12,241 nucleotides of DNA from Balneolaceae bacterium (GTDB lineage Bacteria > Bacteroidota > Rhodothermia > Balneolales > Balneolaceae), in NCBI GenBank assembly GCA_007117235.1, contig SKGY01000092.1:1-12241 (forward strand). The letters run 5' to 3'. The notes under the pieces were generated by a model. That model ran no database searches. It had not been told where the DNA came from and was given only the letters and a program-made list of their open reading frames with translations. Made by a program: the position numbers and the translations under genes. The stretch's first letter is position 1; every line of letters begins with the position of its first letter. Of this stretch, positions 7,745-12,241 are shown in pieces.

Positions 7745-9001
7745 CTAAAACCTGGGATTAACTACGTTGTTGTAAATTGACCCGAATGTATAAGAAAGCC
7801 CGAATGAGACAGAATAATCATAAGAGGTTGGCCGCTGAACGCCAATAATGATCGAAGTGGGATCATTTGGGTCAACATTACTCGGTAATTCGAGAGAAAG
7901 CTGGTCGTTTATAATTCTGTAACTACCTGACAGGCTTACAGATAATCCGCGAATAATTCGAATGTTGAAGGATGGGTTGACTTCAAAACGATTGATAGAA
8001 GAGTCATGGAAAAAATGCATGCCGGACAATCGAATATCAATACGTCCCCATCGCTGGTCGTATCTCAGTCGGGTTGAAAGTTCCTGCGACATAATCAACT
8101 CCTCATCTTTAAAGAAGATCGTTGTATTGTAGTAACGGCGGTACATTGGTGTAACCTGGTACTGAACAATAAACCGTCTCTCCTGAAATTCCCGGTAAGG
8201 AAAAATATTATATTCTAAAGCTGGTGCTATATAAGTGTGGAGAGCTATATTATTAACCCTGTTAAAACTTGCGCTTCCAAAAAGGGCAAAAGTCATGTGT
8301 TCGTTGATGCTATAACCAACCATACCCCATGTATTACCCCAGTCTCGATTTATATTTAGAGTTCGGTCGCTAAGTTCCAGTGTTCGCCGTCGAACCTCTC
8401 CTCGTGTATTGGATCTGATTTTCCAGGTTTCGGTAGTTCTTTCAGCTTCAAATCCACCGAAAAATCCAAAATTAAATTCCCTGTCGCGTCCATTAACATT
8501 CGATCTTAGGTTTACATCAAACACCCAGTTATTCCATGGATCGTCTATTTCTTCATCATCTGTGCTAATGTCTGTTCGAGGTGCTTCATATAATACATTG
8601 AGCGATCGAATAGCCACAGAGTTAGAAACATAAGGTATCAATCCAATTTTGATGTATCTGTTGAGCCCAATTCTGCGCTCATCACCGGAATCTGTGCTTG
8701 GAGAACTGTATCTAAGCGTATCAGAACGTGGGCTGTCAACACCGATCTCAGAAAAAATCAACGTATACTCCTGTCCACCGCCACCTGTGCGCTGATTATT
8801 TATGAGCAGGTAAATAGAAGCATCTTCCTGGTCTCTCACATAGTTAACAAACGTAATATTGGTACGGATGTAATTCACATCGCAGCCGCTGCAGTCCAGG
8901 TAAACATTTGGGATTGGCGCCAAACGGTCAGAGCTTTGAGCTGCAAGGGCTCCGGCAAATAGTAAAAAGAGTATGAGCGTAGCTGTAATCGAGCGAATCA
9001 C
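7745..9001 (-). CDS. Predicted outer-membrane beta-barrel protein with N-terminal Cys-pair domain
   Basis: 418 residues; no named family recognised. The start is GTG at 9001, placed directly before a signal peptide (MIRSITATLILFLLFAGALA, cut near ALAA/Q at 21); no ATG fits, and an in-frame TGA lies about 50 nt upstream. After the signal there is a compact region with Cys37 and Cys40 (LDCSGCDVNYIR) leading into FVNYVRDQEDASIYLLINNQRTGGGGQEY, then an acidic linker near 145-155. From about 160 the sequence becomes alternating hydrophobic/aromatic strands with charged turns and ends in a strand region closing ...VVNPRF, with a terminal Phe as in many barrel proteins. This fits an outer-membrane barrel with a periplasmic N-domain. 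The Cys pair may form a disulfide or bind a metal; neither is proven. A possible promoter is at 9075-9103. Confidence 0.8.
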   Translation of the reverse strand: MIRSITATLILFLLFAGALAAQSSDRLAPIPNVYLDCSGCDVNYIRTNITFVNYVRDQEDASIYLLINNQRTGGGGQEYTLIFSEIGVDSPRSDTLRYSSPSTDSGDERRIGLNRYIKIGLIPYVSNSVAIRSLNVLYEAPRTDISTDDEEIDDPWNNWVFDVNLRSNVNGRDREFNFGFFGGFEAERTTETWKIRSNTRGEVRRRTLELSDRTLNINRDWGNTWGMVGYSINEHMTFALFGSASFNRVNNIALHTYIAPALEYNIFPYREFQERRFIVQYQVTPMYRRYYNTTIFFKDEELIMSQELSTRLRYDQRWGRIDIRLSGMHFFHDSSINRFEVNPSFNIRIIRGLSVSLSGSYRIINDQLSLELPSNVDPNDPTSIIIGVQRPTSYDYSVSFGLSYTFGSIYNNVVNPRF

Positions 9002-9074
9002 GGTGTGATTGAAATCAAAATTGGGAAAAAATTGCAGGGTGGAAAGTAATCATTTCAAGGTGTGAATTGCCAAT

Positions 9075-9103
9075 GAAAGCTATAACTCTTTACATATCGC
9101 CAA
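9075..9103 (-). promoter_or_regulatory. Bacteroidota-type promoter upstream of the outer-membrane barrel gene
   Basis: On the minus strand TTG (9103-9101) is followed after 18 bp by TAGCTTTC (9082-9075). This fits the group's TTG, 17-23 bp, TANNTTTG arrangement with one mismatch, the final base. It ends about 73 nt before the GTG start. Chance occurrence in AT-rich DNA is possible. Confidence 0.35.
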
Positions 9104-9168
9104 GAATTTTTATTCACTGCTTTTTTAGAATATCTTAGATTGTCAAAATTGCTTGATAATTAAATAAA

Positions 9169-10878
9169 TTGAACTCCTTGAAATTTTTAGGTTCACAACT
9201 TTCCTACTTCTTTGCAAATCGACGAACCAGAACCAATGTTAAAAAGCTACTGAAGTTCGTTCTGGTTTTGGTTTTGATGTATGCTGCTTACTCAATCCTG
9301 TTTCACTATGTGGCTCTTTATGAGGGACAAGATCACTCATGGGTAACCGGGTTCTATTGGGTTCTTGTAACAATGTCTACACTTGGTTTTGGTGATATTG
9401 TTTTTACAACTGACCTGGGAAGAGGGTTCTCTATGCTTGTTCTTTTTTCAGGGGTTCTGTTCCTTCTCGTTATGTTACCCTTTACGTTTATTGAGTTTTT
9501 CTATGCGCCATGGATGAAGGCCATGAATCAGGCTAAAGCTCCAAAAAAACTACCGGAGGGAACCACAAATCATGTAATCATAACCAAGCTTGATGCGGTC
9601 ACAGATGCATTGATAAAAAAACTAGTCGCTTATAAAATTGAGTACGCAATTTTAGAACCGGATTTACAGAAAGCGGTAGATTTATCCGATATGGATTATC
9701 ACGTAGTAAATTGTGACGCAACTGATTACGAAACTTATAAAAATCTTTGTATTGAGCGTGCAAATATGGTCGTTGCCACCGGCAGTGATATGGAAAATAC
9801 GAATGTTGCGTTCACGGTGCGCGAATTCAATAAAGATGTGAAAATAGTAGCTTCGGCTGCCTCATCTGATTCTGTTGATATATTGGAAATGGCAGGTGCT
9901 AATTACGTACTGCAAATGGGAGAAATTCTGGGTCGGTCACTTGCAAGGCGTACCCTTGGAGGAAATGCCCGTGTTCACGTGATAGGCCATATCGATGAAC
10001 TGGTAATTGGGGAGTCAACGGCGCAGGAAACTCCACTGATCGGGAAAACAATAGTTGAAAGCAAAATTCGGGAATCAACAGGAGCTTCTATTGTTGGAAT
10101 TTGGGAGCGCGGTAAGTACAAACAGCCAATGCCGGATAGCGTGATAACCGATAAAACAGTGCTTGTATTGGCAGGTACAGTAGAACAACTCAGAAATTAT
10201 GATGAATTGGTAAGTATCTATCACGTATCGGATAAACCGGTGGTGATTATTGGGGCCGGGCGTGTTGGAAGGGCTGCAGCTAAATCGTTAAGTGAGCGCC
10301 AGATAGATTATCGAATCATTGATAAAAATCCGGATAGAATTCGCGACCCTGAGAAATATATTCTCGGTGATGCGGCAGACCATGATGTGTTAAAAAAGGC
10401 CGGTCTTGAAGAAGCTCATACAGCACTAATTACTACACATAGCGATGATGTAAATATCTACTTGACCATCTATTGCCGGCAGCTAAGCCCAAATATGCAG
10501 ATAATCAGCCGTGCTACCTATGAAAAAAACATCAATACGATGCATCGTGCAGGGGCCGATTTCGTAATGTCGTATGCTACGATGGGAGCTAACTCTATTT
10601 TTAATATTATTGATGGACAGGATGTACTCACTCTCGCTGAAGGACTCAATATTTTTAATCATAAAGTAAACAGAAAACTTGCCGATAAAAGCTTGATTGA
10701 ATCGGATATTCGTAAAGATACAGGTTGCACGGTTGTGGCTATAAAATGTAAAGATGATGGGATGGTAGTTAGCCCTGACCCTAAAAGAGTGCTTCTGCTA
10801 AATCAGGAAATCATTTTGATAGGTTCTTCAGAAGGGGAGAATGAATTTAGCAGTAGATATGAAAAGGACAGAGAGTAG
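9169..10878 (+). CDS. Two-TM potassium channel with two C-terminal RCK (TrkA-N/TrkA-C) units
   Basis: 569 residues. TM1 is about 27-47, the pore helix about 57-70, the selectivity filter TLGFGD is at 71-76, and TM2 is about 86-111. The cytoplasmic part holds two RCK units. RCK1 (about 134-345) lacks the glycine-rich nucleotide motif, reading IITKLDAVTDALI where GxGxxG would sit. RCK2 (about 356-555) has an intact VVIIGAGRVGRAA (358-370), with Asp385 after the second strand, suggesting NAD(H) or another nucleotide ligand. Tandem-RCK channels of this layout gate potassium flow by ligand binding, as in Geobacter GsuK. The start is TTG at 9169 (TAA in frame at 9157); a second TTG at 9178 is equally possible, and the first ATG lies inside TM1. 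It converges on trkH with a 9-bp gap. It is not a plain TrkA, since it carries its own pore. Confidence 0.9.
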   Translation: MNSLKFLGSQLSYFFANRRTRTNVKKLLKFVLVLVLMYAAYSILFHYVALYEGQDHSWVTGFYWVLVTMSTLGFGDIVFTTDLGRGFSMLVLFSGVLFLLVMLPFTFIEFFYAPWMKAMNQAKAPKKLPEGTTNHVIITKLDAVTDALIKKLVAYKIEYAILEPDLQKAVDLSDMDYHVVNCDATDYETYKNLCIERANMVVATGSDMENTNVAFTVREFNKDVKIVASAASSDSVDILEMAGANYVLQMGEILGRSLARRTLGGNARVHVIGHIDELVIGESTAQETPLIGKTIVESKIRESTGASIVGIWERGKYKQPMPDSVITDKTVLVLAGTVEQLRNYDELVSIYHVSDKPVVIIGAGRVGRAAAKSLSERQIDYRIIDKNPDRIRDPEKYILGDAADHDVLKKAGLEEAHTALITTHSDDVNIYLTIYCRQLSPNMQIISRATYEKNINTMHRAGADFVMSYATMGANSIFNIIDGQDVLTLAEGLNIFNHKVNRKLADKSLIESDIRKDTGCTVVAIKCKDDGMVVSPDPKRVLLLNQEIILIGSSEGENEFSSRYEKDRE

Positions 10879-10887
10879 TAAGAGGTT

Positions 10888-12241
10888 TTAATTTTTCCAG
10901 AACCACGGTGTGAATATCACCAACACTGTGAACAACTCAAGCCTGCCAATCATCATCAGAATAAGTAGTACCCATTTGCCCGCTATGGGTACATGAGCGT
11001 AGTCATCAGTTGGCCCAAAATCTCCCCAGGCCGGACCAATATTACCTAAAGTAGCGATACTGGCGCCCATCGATGAAATCAAATCATATCCCATAAAGCT
11101 CATGATGATTCCACCTATCGCAAAAATTAGAAAATAGACAACGAAGAATCCCAGAATTGTTTTCAGGATACTTGTATCGATAACCCGATCTCCAACTCTG
11201 ACGGGTATCACGGCATGAGGGTGGATGATCTGTTTGAACTCACGTTTTAAATTTTTACCAATAATCATCAAGCGAATCATTTTAATACCGCCCCCGGTAG
11301 ATCCACCGCAACCACCGGTAAAAAAGAGAAGAAATAGCAGAAATGATGTGAAAGGTACCCAAAGTGCATAATCATCAGTACCAAACCCGGTAGTGGTTAA
11401 AATGGCAATAACCTGGAACGACCCGTAGCGTAAAGCCTCTCCAATTGAATAGTTGTCTAATGCCCATAAACCACCTGAAATACCAATTATAAAAACAACA
11501 GTTAACAAGGAGTAAAACCGGATTTCACGATTCGAAAAAAAACTTTTGAAATCACCGGAGAATAATCTGAAGTGCATTGCAAAGTTTATACCAGCCAAAA
11601 ACATAAAAATTGTAATTATGACGTCAATATACACTGAGTCAAATGTAGCAACTGATCCGTTTTTGGTTGAAAATCCACCTGTTGCAAGCGTTGAAAAAGC
11701 GTGGTTTATGGCTTCAAACCAATCCATGGATGGGTGAATCCAGAGTAAAAGGAATTGAACTGCGGTCATGCCCATGTATACAGACCATAATAGAAAAGCA
11801 GTTTCTCGAATTCTGGGTGTAAGTTTATCAGATGTAGACCCTGAATATTCAGCTTTAAACAGCTGCATGCCGCCAATGCCCAGCAACGGTAAAAGTGCCA
11901 GGGTTAGAACAATAATACCCATACCACCAAGCCAATGAGCGAGAGAGCGCCAGAAAAGCAGACTTTTGTCGATATCTTCTATGGCAGGGTTTTGAATTCC
12001 TTCAGCCGTTAAACCTCCCAAAATGGTTGCTCCGGTTGTGCTTAACCCACTCATGGTTTCAAATACGGCATCTGTGTAAGATTCCAATGTACCGGAAAGT
12101 GTAAATGGAAGGGCACCTACAAGTGAGCCTATAAACCAGGTAAGAGTGACAATTAAGAAAGCTTCTCTCATTCTCAGTTCTTTGTTTGGCTTAAAAAGCC
12201 AATAGGCTATAGCACCAACAATCATGGCGCCAAGAGCAGTC
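10888..12241 (-). CDS. trkH: TrkH-family potassium uptake protein, pore subunit (5' end outside window)
   Basis: An integral membrane K+ transporter subunit. The frame is open to the right window edge, giving 450 residues; comparison with E. coli TrkH suggests about 40 N-terminal residues are missing, so the internal ATG at 12225 is not the start. Counting from that ATG, the four pore-loop filters are recognisable: STTGAT (62-67), ATGGFS (181-186), TTTGFG (277-282) and TLGNIGPA (392-399). The family's intramembrane gate loop GGCGGSTGGGIK (304-315) and the IGRLELFT end (426-433) are also present. It normally works with TrkA, an RCK regulator; no trkA is in the window, and it could lie upstream beyond the right edge. 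It ends 9 bp from the convergent RCK channel gene, leaving no room for separate terminators. Confidence 0.95.
   Translation of the reverse strand, partial: TALGAMIVGAIAYWLFKPNKELRMREAFLIVTLTWFIGSLVGALPFTLSGTLESYTDAVFETMSGLSTTGATILGGLTAEGIQNPAIEDIDKSLLFWRSLAHWLGGMGIIVLTLALLPLLGIGGMQLFKAEYSGSTSDKLTPRIRETAFLLWSVYMGMTAVQFLLLWIHPSMDWFEAINHAFSTLATGGFSTKNGSVATFDSVYIDVIITIFMFLAGINFAMHFRLFSGDFKSFFSNREIRFYSLLTVVFIIGISGGLWALDNYSIGEALRYGSFQVIAILTTTGFGTDDYALWVPFTSFLLFLLFFTGGCGGSTGGGIKMIRLMIIGKNLKREFKQIIHPHAVIPVRVGDRVIDTSILKTILGFFVVYFLIFAIGGIIMSFMGYDLISSMGASIATLGNIGPAWGDFGPTDDYAHVPIAGKWVLLILMMIGRLELFTVLVIFTPWFWKN

Noticed and set aside
9169..10878. Assignment as TrkA, partner of the adjacent trkH
   Set aside because: The protein has its own two membrane segments and K+ filter, so it is a channel; TrkA lacks these.
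10866..10886. GAGAGTAGTAAGAGG at the end of the channel gene as a third heptamer array
   Set aside because: It shares the 8-mer GAGAGTAG with the left array, but shows only about two units and no 7-bp periodicity, and most of it is coding sequence.
1..12241. tRNA, rRNA, CRISPR arrays, insertion sequences or riboswitches
   Set aside because: None was seen on reading; intergenic regions are all under 230 bp and none holds a recognisable structure of these kinds.

Overview
The window looks like ordinary chromosome from a member of the Bacteroidota/Balneolota group, with Balneolaceae-like bacteria a reasonable guess. The reasons are: start codons preceded by A/T-rich sequence rather than Shine-Dalgarno sites, an M14 peptidase fused to an amidotransferase-like tail, a signal peptidase I with a large insertion, a free-standing four-helix-bundle (S23-type) gene, and one promoter of the TTG/TANNTTTG type. 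This placement is inference from style and gene content; no rRNA is present to confirm it.

Layout from left to right. Positions 1-2240 (minus) hold most of a secreted M14 zinc peptidase whose C-terminus lies outside the window. A 224-bp divergent intergenic region separates it from a plus-strand operon: lepA (elongation factor 4), a small secreted protein of unknown function, and lepB (signal peptidase I). Positions 5968-6571 hold a compact unit: a minus-strand four-helix-bundle gene with a hairpin just past its stop and degenerate 7-bp repeats on both outer sides in inverted orientation. Next on the minus strand are rlmN (23S rRNA m2A2503 / tRNA m2A37 methyltransferase) and, upstream of it, a predicted outer-membrane beta-barrel protein with an N-terminal Cys pair. 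A 167-bp divergent region leads to a plus-strand two-TM potassium channel with two RCK units. Its 3' end converges, with a 9-bp gap, on a minus-strand trkH whose 5' end runs off the window.

Three functional themes stand out. lepA and lepB are the familiar lep pair, joined here by an exported protein whose signal peptide lepB's product would be expected to cut. The right end is a potassium-handling locus, with a channel gated through RCK domains next to a Trk uptake pore. The rest is housekeeping (rlmN) and envelope or secreted proteins.

I do not see a clear new multi-gene system. The best candidate for something under-described is the repeat-flanked four-helix-bundle cassette between lepB and rlmN. 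It is AT-richer than its surroundings, its flanking heptamer repeats face each other, and the right repeat reaches into the last codons of rlmN.
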